From: Paenibacillus massiliensis subsp. panacisoli DSM 21345
GTDB lineage: Bacteria > Bacillota > Bacilli > Paenibacillales > Paenibacillaceae
Reading direction: 5' to 3'
Assembly: GCF_000426545.1 (NCBI RefSeq)
Contig: NZ_AUFO01000007.1
Span: 1 to 64,000 of the forward strand
Length of the DNA stretch: 64,000 nt
The translations under genes and the position numbers were made by a program. The notes below the pieces were generated by a model. It was given only the letters and a program-made list of their open reading frames with translations, searched no databases and was not told the origin of the DNA. This document shows, in pieces, positions 55,482 through 63,895 of this stretch (positions are counted from its first letter, which is position 1; every line of letters starts with the position of its first letter).

Positions 55482-57107
55482 TTAAGGCTTGTCAGGCCTT
55501 TCCTGCTCCTGTTGAGCCTTTGCAGAGTGCGACGACTCGGACTCCTCCACTATGGGGTGATGCATATTCGCATCATAAGTCTCCTTGCTTGATCCCTTTC
55601 GTCCATTCCGTTCACTCCCTACCTGTCGGACTGGAGTCAGCTCTTCAGCCAGCTCTGCTGACACTGGAGTATAGGCTGGAGCAGGAACTGGACCTTGCAG
55701 CTTGGACCGCAGCGTTATGGCTTCCACGCTACTGCCGGCTGTGAGCCGCCTACGCTGCAGCAGTGCGCGAGATAGATATATCGCAGTGAACAAGGCCATG
55801 AACGACAAACCTGCTATCAAGCCTCCTCCCTGCCCCGGAATCAGTGGCATACTCACGATAATGACAAGCAGACCTGCAATCGCGATCCACGAGGTATACG
55901 GGAACCCGCGCATTGGTTGGGAGGCAGCCAGAGGGCCTCTGTTCCTGAGACGTAATCTGTAGTGACTTAGCAGCATCATGACATATGAGAATAACAGGGC
56001 GAAGCCGCCTGAACTGACCAGAAACAAGTAAACGCTTTGCGGCAGGAGCAACCCAAAGCCAAGTGCAGCCAGCATGCCACTACCGGAGATGAGAATCCCG
56101 CGATAAGGGATATCAGATCGGTCCTTCATCCAGCGTGGTGTGTGCCCTTCCTCTGCCAGTGAGCGCAGCATCCTGCCTAAGCCAAACACGGAAGCCAGCA
56201 TCGTCGAGAGAATCGCAGAGACGAGCACAATGTTCATGACTGTGCCAGCCCAACCGAGACCATAGACTTGAAGCGCGGACACGAATGGGCTAATATGCTC
56301 CGATATCCGCTGTGGCGGCATCAGCATGAACAAAGAGACCATCGCTAGCAAATACAAGGTTACCAACGTAATCAACGTATACCGGATCGCCTTCGGAACG
56401 ATAATGTCCGGCCGAGTCGTCTCGGAGGCTGCCAGACCAAGCACCTCAAAGCCCGCATAGGTGAACATGACCATCAGCATGCTACCGGCAACCCCACGAA
56501 TCCCACCAGGCAGCCACGCGCCATGGGCCAGCTCATCTACGCCCAATGGACGTTGCTGTCCCGAAAAGGTCACCGCGACCAGAATTCCAGCTACGACGAC
56601 GAAGCCCATTATGGCCGCCAGCTTCACCGCCGCAAGCCCACTCTCCAGCTGACTGAGCCGCTTCGCACCCAGCAGGTTCAACAAGGTGACAGTGATAATG
56701 ATTAGCGCTCCGACTAGTGGTAGCGAAATCCCAGGGTACCAGCCTTGCAGGAGAATCGAAGCTGCCGTAGCTTCGCTAGACATCGCAAGCACCAGTCCAC
56801 TCCAATAGACCCAGCCTACAATGAAGCCTGCCCCCTTTCCGAAAGCCTGCTCTGCATAGCTACGGAATGACCCTGCTGCTGGTTGCCCCACGGTCATTTC
56901 AGACAACGCAGAGAGAATGAAATACACGAGAATTCCGCCAAGGATATACGCGAGTAGCACCGACGGTCCTGCTGCGCGAATAGCAACAGATGATCCCAGA
57001 AAGAAAGACCCACCGACCACGGTTCCCAGCGCCAGCATCGTCAAATGCCACACCGACAATCCTTTATTGTGTTGATTATTATATGTCTGCTTATCGTGAG
57101 CCTCCAT
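55482..57107 (-). CDS. Amino acid permease, APC superfamily
   Basis: A 541-residue membrane protein with 12 membrane segments. GLSVWHLTMLALGTVVGGSF is the first-helix APC signature (GxxxG at the unwound substrate site), and later segments follow the normal pattern. The extra C-terminal ~90 residues are hydrophilic (SSVEAITLRSKLQGPVPAPA; SSKETYDANMHHPIVEESES) and probably cytosolic, unusual for the family. ATG at 57107 follows GGGAGGAG; an earlier in-frame ATG at 57266 is unlikely. Substrate unknown; divergent from yjfB. Confidence 0.88.
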   Translation of the reverse strand: MEAHDKQTYNNQHNKGLSVWHLTMLALGTVVGGSFFLGSSVAIRAAGPSVLLAYILGGILVYFILSALSEMTVGQPAAGSFRSYAEQAFGKGAGFIVGWVYWSGLVLAMSSEATAASILLQGWYPGISLPLVGALIIITVTLLNLLGAKRLSQLESGLAAVKLAAIMGFVVVAGILVAVTFSGQQRPLGVDELAHGAWLPGGIRGVAGSMLMVMFTYAGFEVLGLAASETTRPDIIVPKAIRYTLITLVTLYLLAMVSLFMLMPPQRISEHISPFVSALQVYGLGWAGTVMNIVLVSAILSTMLASVFGLGRMLRSLAEEGHTPRWMKDRSDIPYRGILISGSGMLAALGFGLLLPQSVYLFLVSSGGFALLFSYVMMLLSHYRLRLRNRGPLAASQPMRGFPYTSWIAIAGLLVIIVSMPLIPGQGGGLIAGLSFMALFTAIYLSRALLQRRRLTAGSSVEAITLRSKLQGPVPAPAYTPVSAELAEELTPVRQVGSERNGRKGSSKETYDANMHHPIVEESESSHSAKAQQEQERPDKP

Positions 57108-57284
57108 AACTCTCCTCCCGTACTTGTGTATACGAGAAGTATTTGCATGCAGCGTTATGCTTAACCAAAGTTTTTGCCTTGTCTTGCCATACGGCATACA
57201 AATGCTGGTAATTACAAGATTTGCAGACCATAACCGATATATACACATGTACAACACTACTCTCAATGGAAGGAGGTGTACACG

Positions 57285-57461
57285 ATGGATATTGGAGCTT
57301 TATCCATGGCCATGAGCCAGGGCTCACTTGCTCAAGCAGCCAGTCTGAAAATGCTGTCCGTGTCTAAGAACATGGCAGAGCAGCAGGGTCAGCAATTAGC
57401 AGAAATGATCCAGAGTGTACCCCACCCGAATCTGGGTCAGCAGCTGGATATTCGCGTCTAA
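57285..57461 (+). CDS. yjfB: YjfB family putative motility protein
   Basis: A 58-residue protein (MDIGALSMAMSQGSLAQAAS ... MIQSVPHPNLGQQLDIRV) that matches the small YjfB family along its whole length. Members are found near motility genes in Bacillota but the role is not known. AAGGAGGTG about 5 nt before ATG is a very strong ribosome site. A terminator follows directly, so the gene is probably monocistronic. Confidence 0.9.
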   Translation: MDIGALSMAMSQGSLAQAASLKMLSVSKNMAEQQGQQLAEMIQSVPHPNLGQQLDIRV

Positions 57462-57482
57462 GGCAGGAGAAATGTAAGCAAC

Positions 57483-57516
57483 AAGGCCGAGCAGGTGTAC
57501 CCTGGTCGGCCTTTTA
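57483..57516. terminator. Terminator between yjfB and PaaX-like gene
   Basis: Stem AAGGCCGA (57483-57490) / TCGGCCTT (57506-57513), followed by TTA. It sits between two converging genes. Confidence 0.88.
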
Positions 57517-57520
57517 TTAT

Positions 57521-58312
57521 TCACACAAGAAATTGATAATAATCCGAAGAACTGGGAATGAGAGTAGCAAACGACTGAAATGAACGATACAACTCGGCAA
57601 TTACACGGCGTCCCATCCAATCCTCTGGAAGCAGAGCAATCGGGAGCATCGGGTCTCTAAGGCTGAGCTCGCTAATAACCTCTCCAATGTGCAGATAAAG
57701 AACAAATAGCTCGAGCGGGTCCATCCCACCCCTGATCTCCTGATTCAAAGCCGGCAGGAACTCGGCCTGGTACCAATGCCACTTCTCTTGGTACAGGTGA
57801 TGAATATCTCCTAGTGGCCAGATTTTAGTTGCCCGCTCAGGGGTAATGTCTCCAAATAGCATCGCTGCTTCAGAGATCGTGACGTATTCATTCATCGAGG
57901 ACGCATGAATCCAGGGCAGAAGCTGCTTGCTATAATCCCAAGGCGAGACATAGACACCTTTGTACAGTTGACCAAATCCAAGCTGTAGTAGATGTAAGCG
58001 GAATTGGTCTCTTTTTACCCTCTCATGCTCCGGTACCTCAAAATGTACAAAACACCACTTTTGATTCCAATCCACATCGTATTGCCATGGCTTCCGATTC
58101 ACGAAGGATAAGAACTGCTCCCCTTTGTCTACAATGGAATACAGAGAACGCTCCTCCGCCTGAATATACTTTTCTTTCTTCATTCGTGATAAAACGTTAC
58201 GGATCGACTGTTCCTTATAACCACGCTTGGTATAGATTTGAACCAATTCCTTGGTATGCATACAACGCTTTTTTGTCAGCAGGAAAAGGATCTGTTTTTC
58301 AATAGACAGCAT
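57521..58312 (-). CDS. PaaX-like transcriptional regulator
   Basis: A 263-residue regulator. N-terminal winged helix (MHTKELVQIYTKRGYKEQSI RNVLSRMKKEKYI) followed by the PaaX-type central domain (WCFVHFEVPEHERVKRDQFR; HLLQLGFGQLYKGVYVSPWD) and a C-terminal helical domain (LELFVLYLHIGEVISELSLR DPMLPIALLPEDWMG). PaaX represses phenylacetate degradation genes by binding phenylacetyl-CoA; no such genes are nearby, so the target is probably different. Divergent from the UPF0173 gene. Confidence 0.85.
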   Translation of the reverse strand: MLSIEKQILFLLTKKRCMHTKELVQIYTKRGYKEQSIRNVLSRMKKEKYIQAEERSLYSIVDKGEQFLSFVNRKPWQYDVDWNQKWCFVHFEVPEHERVKRDQFRLHLLQLGFGQLYKGVYVSPWDYSKQLLPWIHASSMNEYVTISEAAMLFGDITPERATKIWPLGDIHHLYQEKWHWYQAEFLPALNQEIRGGMDPLELFVLYLHIGEVISELSLRDPMLPIALLPEDWMGRRVIAELYRSFQSFATLIPSSSDYYQFLV

Positions 58313-58385
58313 TCGTTAATTGAACTCCTTCCAAAATACTCGCTTACATCATACTACAATAGTTTGAACCCAAAGGAAATAAAGT

Positions 58386-58414
58386 TTGACAAGAAAAGAA
58401 AACAAAAATATAAT
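58386..58414 (+). promoter_or_regulatory. Consensus sigma-A promoter of UPF0173 gene
   Basis: TTGACA (58386-58391), 17 bp, TATAAT (58409-58414): a perfect consensus. The transcript would start near 58421, about 40 nt before ATG. A promoter this strong is usually controlled by a repressor, and the divergent PaaX-like gene is a candidate. Confidence 0.88.
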
Positions 58415-58461
58415 CACACTGACGTCGAAAGACAAAATAAAAGTATGTGGAGGGAGTAAAA

Positions 58462-59157
58462 ATGAACCTTACTTTTCATGGGCACTCTTGTATTCAAATT
58501 TCGGACAAGGAGCACTCGATCATCATCGACCCATTCCTGAGCGGCAACCCTGCTGCCAAGACCAAGCCAGAGGACATACAGGTTGAATATATTTTACTTA
58601 CACACGGGCATACAGATCACACCGCAGATGCAGAAGCGATCGCTAGAGCTAACGATGCAACGATTATCGCTACTTTTGAGCTTGCTACCTATTACTCCTG
58701 GAAAGGAGTGAAGACGATCGGAATGAACATGGGTGGCACTGTGGATCTCGGATTTGCCACAGCCAAGCTAGTTCACGCGTTCCACAGCTCATCAATCGTA
58801 TCGGATGATTCCCAGAGCATCGTCTATGCAGGCATGCCCGGCGGATTTATCATAGATTGGAACGGAACTACACTTTATCATGCCGGAGATACCTCCTTGT
58901 TCGGTGATTTGAAAATGTTCGGCGAGCTTCACGATATTGATTACGCGATACTGCCGATTGGTGATTTCTATACCATGGGACCGAAGGATGCTCTGATTGC
59001 GGCCAAGTGGCTGCAAGCCAAGAACGTGATCCCGGTCCATCACAGTACATTCCCAGGCATCGTTCAGGATGCCGTCGCCTTCGCCTCTCAGCTGAAGGAG
59101 CAAGGTATCGGAGGCTTTGCACTTCAGCCCGGAGACCAGCTTACACTTGAGAAATAA
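58462..59157 (+). CDS. UPF0173 metal-dependent hydrolase (YtkL-like)
   Basis: A 231-residue metallo-beta-lactamase-fold protein. Metal motifs are THGHTDHTAD (HxHxDH, residues about 47-52), the H of AFHSSS and the D of YHAGDTSLFGD, with PVHHSTFP near the end. The family is widespread in Bacillota and its substrate is unknown. ATG at 58462 follows GGAGGGAG. Driven by a perfect consensus promoter. Confidence 0.9.
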   Translation: MNLTFHGHSCIQISDKEHSIIIDPFLSGNPAAKTKPEDIQVEYILLTHGHTDHTADAEAIARANDATIIATFELATYYSWKGVKTIGMNMGGTVDLGFATAKLVHAFHSSSIVSDDSQSIVYAGMPGGFIIDWNGTTLYHAGDTSLFGDLKMFGELHDIDYAILPIGDFYTMGPKDALIAAKWLQAKNVIPVHHSTFPGIVQDAVAFASQLKEQGIGGFALQPGDQLTLEK

Positions 59158-59420
59158 ATGAACAAGCCCATCATCTATCTAGAGATACATTGACTCCAAT
59201 ATAGATGATGGGCCATTCAATGTTATATCTGATTGTTACGAATGTCCAAGGACATCACCTGCTGCAGGAACTGGCTGTGCTTCTCCTTTTTCAGCAGAGC
59301 TTTCATCGGTTGAGCCTGCTTGTCTGGTGGGTCCGTACCCTCACAGCAAGAATACGTCTGCATACAAAAAAGGACGGCATTTACCGTCCCATTGTCCTGA
59401 ATCTTGTTGTGGCTGTTCAA
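59158..59420. other. Intergenic stretch with long inverted repeats
   Basis: GCCCATCATCTAT (59166-59178) pairs with ATAGATGATGGGC (59200-59212), 13 of 13. A second small stem is GGACGG-CATTTA-CCGTCC near 59371-59388 and has AAAAAA on its left, so it fits a minus-strand terminator for the protease gene. The first stem lacks a T-run and could protect the transcript end. Confidence 0.55.
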
Positions 59421-60494
59421 TCACGTTAAATTGCTATATTCGTGGGTAAGGTACATCATTCCTGCAAGGAAAGCTGCAAGCATTACATACCCGATTCCAA
59501 ATTTCCAGCGCGTAACGGCAGGCACCTCGTAGTAGGCATCGTTCTCATAGAGAGCGGAATCCACCTGACAGTGCACACGCAAATACATGCCATCCTCCTT
59601 CGGGACCTGCTCTATGCTAGTCGTATAGACCTGCTTCACAATGCCCTGCTGCTTGAGAGGAATCGTGCCCTCAAGCTCCATACTATCCCACCGTAATTTG
59701 ACGAATTGCTGCCCATCGAGGGTACTATAGGACGTCCAATCCAGCCCACGTCGATGATGTGGCCCAGGTAGCGGAAAGCCTTGATCCAGCAGATGCTGCA
59801 CCGGGATCAGGAAGCTGTCCTTATCCTCCAGATCAATCTCATTCTTCTCTTTCTTGATATACTTCTTATATAAATCATAAGCAAAGAGAGCCCAAATGAT
59901 GAAGAACAGGAAGGATTTCAAATAAATAATAGCTACAAGTCCCCCAATAAGACCAATCAGCCATAACCAGCGAGTTACCGCTGTAGCAATTCGCCCCCCA
60001 TCCAGCGGGTGAATAGGCAGCAAATTAATCAGATTCAGAAAAAAGCCTACATAAGAAATCGCATAGAGCAACTGGTGATCAAGGATATGAGCGAGAGCAA
60101 ATACAGCCGTAGCCCCTACCGTTCCCCAGAGCGGACCGCCAAAAGCCATATAAGCTTCAGTGGCAGCATCACGGGGATGACGCCGCATATTAATCAGCGC
60201 CCCTACGAATGGAATAAATACAGGTGCTGATACCGGAAGTCCTTTACGCTTGGCGGCAATGACATGCCCCAGCTCATGTATGAACAGCAGCAGCACGAAG
60301 CCAGCTGCAAAGCCCCATGGATATAACAAAGCATACGCTCCGATCGAGGCTGCCATGGATACCAGAGCTCCACCGAATTTACCCAGCTTGAACAGCGCGA
60401 GTAGAGATTTCCCTTTAGCTAGGAGAAATACAGCAAGCGCGCCAAGCTGAAGCCATGTCGAGCCTGTCTTCCTTGTTTCCTGCTTCAAGTCCAT
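59421..60494 (-). CDS. Site-2 protease family membrane protein
   Basis: A 357-residue intramembrane metalloprotease. HELGH zinc motif in LLLFIHELGHVIAAKRKGLP (about residue 93), and the second motif NLINLLPIHPLDGGRIATAV with the third ligand D. It has about six membrane segments plus a ~110-residue C-terminal cytosolic or external domain before a last membrane segment. The partner substrate is unknown; members process anti-sigma factors or membrane proteins. ATG at 60494 is preferred over the GTG three bases earlier. Confidence 0.88.
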   Translation of the reverse strand: MDLKQETRKTGSTWLQLGALAVFLLAKGKSLLALFKLGKFGGALVSMAASIGAYALLYPWGFAAGFVLLLFIHELGHVIAAKRKGLPVSAPVFIPFVGALINMRRHPRDAATEAYMAFGGPLWGTVGATAVFALAHILDHQLLYAISYVGFFLNLINLLPIHPLDGGRIATAVTRWLWLIGLIGGLVAIIYLKSFLFFIIWALFAYDLYKKYIKKEKNEIDLEDKDSFLIPVQHLLDQGFPLPGPHHRRGLDWTSYSTLDGQQFVKLRWDSMELEGTIPLKQQGIVKQVYTTSIEQVPKEDGMYLRVHCQVDSALYENDAYYEVPAVTRWKFGIGYVMLAAFLAGMMYLTHEYSNLT

Positions 60495-60611
60495 CACATT
60501 CCTTTCCCGGGTGTAGCCAATTATTGCTATCTGATTATTAAAACCCAGGGAAAGTATTCATGTCAAATGCTGTGAAAAATGGCCACCCGAGCTTCACAAA
60601 TTACACACGGT

Positions 60612-61790
60612 TTATGCCTCGTTAAGTGCGCGTACCAAAGCCTGCAAATTATCCTTCATAATCGAGAGGTAATCACGATTGTTCTGCTCATCCTCAGCTG
60701 TCAGCCCTTCAAGTGGGTTTAGCACATCCGTCTTAGCCCCCACCTCGTCGGCAATCGTCTGCGCGATCTTCGGATCTACCAATGTCTCGAAGAAGATCGT
60801 CTTCACCTGATGCTCTCGTACGAAGCTCACAACCTCGGCCATCTGTCCCGGGGATGGCTCTTGCTCTGGCGACAGTCCAGAGATCGGTACCTGCACCAGT
60901 CCGTATTGCTGGGCCAGATATGCGAACGCAGCATGCTGGGTCACAAATTCCTTCCGCTTGGCCTGCTGGAGCTGGGCGCTAAACTCTTTATCAAGCTCCT
61001 GTAGCTTGGCTACATAGGCAGCCGCATTCTTCTCATAGTCTGCCTGATGAGCTGGGTCCTTGTTGATCAGTCCATCACGGATGGCCTCTACCTGCTTTTG
61101 GGCCAGCGCTGGACTTAGCCATACATGCGGATCAAGTGCGTAATCATGGTGATGGCCTTCTGCCCCGTGCTCATGATCGTGGCTGTGCTCTGCTGCAACT
61201 TCGGATGCATGGTGGTCATGGGCTTCAGTCGCTGCTTCAGCTCCGTGATCATGCCCATGATCTGCCGTATCATGTGAACCCTCAGCCTCGTGGTCGTGGA
61301 CATGCTCTGCTGTGGCCTCTGCAGCATGCTCATGATCATGCGCGTTCGCTCCCTCGCCCTCATGCTCATGCTCTTCTCCTTCTGTACCTTCCATCAATTG
61401 CAGTCCATGGCTCGCCTCCACGACAACACGCTTATCGTTCGCTGTGCTCTCCAGTGCCTGCTCAGCCCAGCCTTCCACAATACCGTTATATACGAAGACA
61501 TCAGCTTCCTGAATCTTCGCCATTTCCTTGGCACTTGGTTCCCAATCATGCGGCTCCGTACCGCTCGGAACGAGCATCGTTACGTCAGCGTGCTCTCCGG
61601 CTACCTGCCGTGTAAATTCATACATCGGGTAGAAGGTGGTCACAACTTTAATCGCAGCCGCTTCATTCCCTGCATTCACGGCTTTCGATGTGTCATCGCT
61701 CGTCGTACCAGCGGTATTAGAACCGCAGCCTGTCAGAATGAATGCTGCACCCGCAGCGGTAATAAATGATTTTTTCAACCATGAGTTCAT
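60612..61790 (-). CDS. znuA: Zinc ABC transporter substrate-binding lipoprotein
   Basis: A 392-residue lipoprotein: lipobox LTGC at residues 19-22, cluster A-I fold (VVTTFYPMYEFTRQVAGEHA; LVPSGTEPHDWEPSAKEMAK with the first metal histidine). Then comes an unusually long His/Asp/Glu-rich loop (about residues 135-225, with many HDH, HEH, HDHE repeats), then YALDPHVWLSPALAQKQVEA. Downstream metal ligands lie in VTQHAAFAYLAQQYGLVQVP and FFETLVDPKIAQTIADEVGA. Third gene of the operon behind two Zur boxes. The loop is a zinc-collecting chain. Confidence 0.92.
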   Translation of the reverse strand: MNSWLKKSFITAAGAAFILTGCGSNTAGTTSDDTSKAVNAGNEAAAIKVVTTFYPMYEFTRQVAGEHADVTMLVPSGTEPHDWEPSAKEMAKIQEADVFVYNGIVEGWAEQALESTANDKRVVVEASHGLQLMEGTEGEEHEHEGEGANAHDHEHAAEATAEHVHDHEAEGSHDTADHGHDHGAEAATEAHDHHASEVAAEHSHDHEHGAEGHHHDYALDPHVWLSPALAQKQVEAIRDGLINKDPAHQADYEKNAAAYVAKLQELDKEFSAQLQQAKRKEFVTQHAAFAYLAQQYGLVQVPISGLSPEQEPSPGQMAEVVSFVREHQVKTIFFETLVDPKIAQTIADEVGAKTDVLNPLEGLTAEDEQNNRDYLSIMKDNLQALVRALNEA

Positions 61791-61952
61791 AATTCGATCT
61801 CCTTTGCGTTATATATAGACTTTCTTCACCAGCAACTTGACCAGATAAAATATAGTGTAGAGCCGCTGTCCTTTAACGGTTACGCTTCTCAGACCATTCA
61901 ACCTGAAATGATCCGCGGAGCGTGGTCGCTCTGAGCATTAACGCGCTGATCA

Positions 61953-62855
61953 TTAATGCTCTGCCGTTTTACGAACATCCTGCTTATGAGCAGGTACGTA
62001 TGCCCGGATTGGCCCGGCTTCTGGAACCGACCTGCTAGTGAAGCTCTTGCTGACCATCCGAATCAGCTTCTTCAATGAAATTCCTGCGATCAGAAAGAGC
62101 AGCAGTACGAAAGCAATCGTACCTCCTGGTGGTGTACTGAACTCATAGGATGCCGTCAGTCCAGTGAAGACACCTGTAAGCCCAATAATCATGGCAATGA
62201 CTAATGCCGACTGAAAGCCTGGGGCAATACGGATCGCAAGAGCTGCAGGCAGCACAATTAGCGCAGACACCAGCAATACACCAACAATTGGCATGGCTGC
62301 GGCCACAATCATCCCGGTAAGTACACTGAAGCTATAAGAGATAAGATTTACAGGGAGCCCACTGGTTCTGGCGGTCTCCTCATCGAAGGTGATCAGATAG
62401 AGCGGTCTGCGGAACACAAAGAAGTACAGCCCTCCAACGACAGCGACGAATAGCATCAGGAACAGCTCTGTACTGTTGACAGCTACGACCGAGCCGAATA
62501 GATAGGAGGAGAAGCTCTTACTAATCTTCTGATCCAGACTCATGATAATGACAGCCGATGATAGTCCACCTACCATAATGATGGCGATGGAGATCTCACT
62601 GTAGGCTTTATAGAATTTCCGTACAAATTCGACGATGAACGCCCCTAGCACCGCGATCAGAAATCCACTGATGGTAGGATTCATTTGCAGATACGCTCCA
62701 CCAGCAATCCCTGCCAGCGAGACATGCGAAAGCATATCCGCCATAAGCGCCTGACGTCGCAGCATCAGATACACACCGAGCACTGAGGCTACAAGTGCAA
62801 TGAGTCCACCGGCGTAAAATGCCCTCTGCATGAAGTCGTAGTGCAGCATTTCCAT
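61953..62855 (-). CDS. znuB: Zinc ABC transporter permease
   Basis: A 300-residue permease with about eight membrane segments (FMQRAFYAGGLIALVASVLG; ADMLSHVSLAGIAGGAYLQM; ALIVLPAALAIRIAPGFQSA). It is the membrane channel for ZnuA-delivered zinc. ATG at 62855 follows AAAGGAGG by 7 nt and lies 67 bp inside the znuC frame, so the two are coupled. The C-terminal ~40 residues are hydrophilic. Confidence 0.92.
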   Translation of the reverse strand: MEMLHYDFMQRAFYAGGLIALVASVLGVYLMLRRQALMADMLSHVSLAGIAGGAYLQMNPTISGFLIAVLGAFIVEFVRKFYKAYSEISIAIIMVGGLSSAVIIMSLDQKISKSFSSYLFGSVVAVNSTELFLMLFVAVVGGLYFFVFRRPLYLITFDEETARTSGLPVNLISYSFSVLTGMIVAAAMPIVGVLLVSALIVLPAALAIRIAPGFQSALVIAMIIGLTGVFTGLTASYEFSTPPGGTIAFVLLLFLIAGISLKKLIRMVSKSFTSRSVPEAGPIRAYVPAHKQDVRKTAEH

Positions 62856-63508
62856 CCTCCATCCTCCTTTCGCTCCAGCTCGATTAGCCGATCAATATAT
62901 GGCTCTACCTCAGACAGTCCATGAGTCACCATAACCACAGTCCGTCCATGCTCCTTGACCTGATGATCAAGCAGCTCATAAAATCCTTCTCGACTCGCCT
63001 GATCCATGCCTGTTGTCGGCTCATCCAGCACAAGCAGATCCGGCTCCTGAGCCAACGCCCGTGCAATGCAAATCCGCTGCTTCTGTCCTCCGGACAGCTC
63101 GCCAATTTTACGTTGACGCAGCTCCCACATGCCCACTTGTCGCAATGCGTCCTCGGTCAGTTGCTCATCTCTGCGCTGAAGTCGCCGTAGCCACGAGCCC
63201 GTCACATGCCTGCCTGAGCGTACGAATTCAAATACCGAGCTGGGGAAGCCGCTGTTGAATGCAGCAATCTGCTGCGGGACATAACCAATAACCAGCTTCT
63301 GTCCTTCTTTATTCTTCGTGGTCAGATATACATTGCCACGCCATGGCTTCAGCAGACCAAGCATCAGCCTCAGCAGCGTAGACTTCGAGGCCCCGTTTGG
63401 CCCGGTGACAGCAACCATCTCACCACTATGTATCTCTAGCGTAGCCTGCTCCAGTGACGGCACATCATCATAGCCGAAGACTACATTTTCCAAAGAAGCT
63501 ATTACCAT
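62789..63508 (-). CDS. znuC: Zinc ABC transporter ATP-binding protein
   Basis: A 239-residue ATPase. Walker A GPNGASKST (residues 36-44; the usual third glycine is replaced by A-S, GPNGASKST), signature LSGGQKQRICIARALAQEPD, Walker B LLVLDEPTTGMD, and H in VMVTHGLSEV. First gene of the operon; the 3' end overlaps znuB by 67 bp. Two Zur boxes lie upstream. The tail after VEPYIDRLIELERKE is short and likely dispensable. Confidence 0.92.
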   Translation of the reverse strand: MVIASLENVVFGYDDVPSLEQATLEIHSGEMVAVTGPNGASKSTLLRLMLGLLKPWRGNVYLTTKNKEGQKLVIGYVPQQIAAFNSGFPSSVFEFVRSGRHVTGSWLRRLQRRDEQLTEDALRQVGMWELRQRKIGELSGGQKQRICIARALAQEPDLLVLDEPTTGMDQASREGFYELLDHQVKEHGRTVVMVTHGLSEVEPYIDRLIELERKEDGGWKCCTTTSCRGHFTPVDSLHL

Positions 63509-63589
63509 GATACGTCCTCCGTTCTCTATACGATTTGTCCTGCACTATCCATTGAAGACTCCTCGTATCTCGTATCCAATCTATTAATT

Positions 63590-63604
63590 ATGTAATTATT
63601 ACGA
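63590..63604 (-). promoter_or_regulatory. Zur box 1
   Basis: ATGTAATTATTACGA matches the Bacillus Zur consensus TCGTAATNATTACGA at 13 of 15 positions. It lies about 80 bp upstream of znuC. Confidence 0.75.
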
Positions 63605-63663
63605 TTAAATAAATTCAAAAAAATAAATGCCTTCCCAATCATGGCAAAGTGCATTTCTAAAAA

Positions 63664-63678
63664 ACGTAATTATTACTA
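63664..63678. promoter_or_regulatory. Zur box 2
   Basis: ACGTAATTATTACTA matches the consensus at 13 of 15. It is 74 bp from box 1, in the spacer between znuC and zur. Confidence 0.72.
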
Positions 63679-63719
63679 ATAGAGCATATCAGCTTTTAAC
63701 CTTTAGGTCAACACCCATA

Positions 63720-63745
63720 GAAAAAGAGCGGCCACGATCCGCTCT
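63720..63745 (-). terminator. Terminator of zur
   Basis: Stem AGAGCGG (63725-63731) / CCGCTCT (63739-63745), followed on the minus strand by TTTTTC. It separates zur from the znu operon. Confidence 0.85.
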
Positions 63746-63895
63746 CCTCTATCCGTGTCATATTCATTTGTGACATGATTGAATGCCGTTCTCTCGTTGC
63801 TAGCTGCAGTCGTGTACACATCTTGAGCCTAAATTGCCTAGTTCTTTGCTTTGGAGAAATATAGACTGTGGACATATCAGAGCTATGAACTAATG

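Noticed and set aside
57108..57284. T-box or other amino-acid riboswitch before the permease gene
   Set aside because: The spacer is only 177 bp and shows no T-box motif or long terminator/antiterminator pair.
59205..59429. Plus-strand 74-codon frame after the UPF0173 gene
   Set aside because: No ribosome site; it overlaps inverted repeats and the end of the protease gene.
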